DNA of 64,000 nucleotides, taken from assembly GCA_947176965.1 (NCBI GenBank), contig CAMWSU010000005.1, positions 1 to 64,000 on the forward strand, read 5' to 3'. Below, piece after piece: positions 63,483 to 64,000 of this stretch (positions within the stretch are counted from its first letter, which is position 1; each line of letters starts with the position of its first letter). The DNA is from an uncultured Lachnospiraceae bacterium (GTDB taxonomy: Bacteria; Bacillota; Clostridia; Lachnospirales; Lachnospiraceae). The notes under the pieces are model-generated. The model had not been told where the DNA came from. It searched no databases and saw only the letters and a program-made list of their open reading frames with translations. The translations under genes and the position numbers were made by a program.

Positions 63483-64000
63483 ATGAAAATGAATTTTGCA
63501 CAGAATTTACAAAGCATCAGAACAAGAAATGGGCTGACACAGGAACAGTTGGCAGAGGAGCTCGATGTGACGCGGCAGTCCGTATCGAAATGGGAGAGCG
63601 GCGCGAGCTTTCCTGAAATGGATACGCTCTTAAAAATCTGTGAGCGCTATCGGGTAAGCATGGACGAACTTTTGCGGGGCAGCGTCGAGGAGCATCATGA
63701 GGAGGAGGCGCAAAGCTTTGTCCGGCATATGAAGATATTCAGTATCCAAATGGCGCTTTCGATACCGGCGATCATCATGGCACTGGCGGTGGTCTCTTTT
63801 TTGGACGGGATTGCGTCGGAAGCTTTTATGGGGGCGTTTTTTCTGACGATCGTGACCGTCTCCGTGATCACCCTGATCGTGTCGGGCATGGAGCATTCTC
63901 GCTATGTCAAAAAGCATCCGAAAATACAGCCGATTTATTCGGAAAAGGAAATAGAGCGGGCGGATCGCGTTTTCTCATGGGCGATTGCGGTGGGTGTCGG
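63483..64000 (+). CDS. XRE-family regulator with C-terminal TM helices, truncated by window end
   Basis: MKMNFAQNLQSIRTRNGLTQEQLAEELDVTRQSVSKWESGASFPEMDTLLKI, then two hydrophobic segments; AAGGAGGG upstream; no stop before 64000. Confidence 0.88.
   Translation, partial: MKMNFAQNLQSIRTRNGLTQEQLAEELDVTRQSVSKWESGASFPEMDTLLKICERYRVSMDELLRGSVEEHHEEEAQSFVRHMKIFSIQMALSIPAIIMALAVVSFLDGIASEAFMGAFFLTIVTVSVITLIVSGMEHSRYVKKHPKIQPIYSEKEIERADRVFSWAIAVGV

Overview
The window looks like a roughly 50% GC Firmicutes/Clostridia (Lachnospiraceae-like) chromosome segment. The family placement is inferred from gene content and was not tested. It opens with the distal end of an integrated conjugative-type element (truncated HTH protein, Xis, Tn916-like tyrosine integrase). 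Mostly housekeeping genes follow: LMW-PTP, DegV, aldo/keto reductase, galK-galT, a serpin lipoprotein, VanW, an Lrp regulator with an aminotransferase, trmL, tsaC/sua5, rpiB, upp, a complete F-ATPase operon whose c subunit carries a Na+-type motif, queT behind a candidate preQ1-I riboswitch, prs, dnaI/dnaC-like, dnaD-like, murC, glgC-glgD, spoVG, pth, mfd, and a xylulokinase/DUF4867/FucI-like cassette. At about 54.0-58.9 kb an AT-rich island carries a Gabija-like defence module: an OLD-family ATPase/TOPRIM nuclease (GajA-like), a UvrD-like helicase (GajB-like), and a DUF1016/YhcG-type PDDEXK nuclease. The helicase gene is split into two overlapping frames exactly at an in-frame A_AAA_AAC heptamer within an A7 tract. 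This suggests programmed -1 frameshifting, phase variation, or a frameshift mutation. Other non-coding signals are a DnaA-box cluster upstream of dnaD, a dispersed family of modular intergenic hairpins, a ~135 bp element with perfect 15 bp terminal inverted repeats, and a structured 5' UTR before a DnaQ-like exonuclease. I saw no CRISPR array, rRNA or tRNA by eye.
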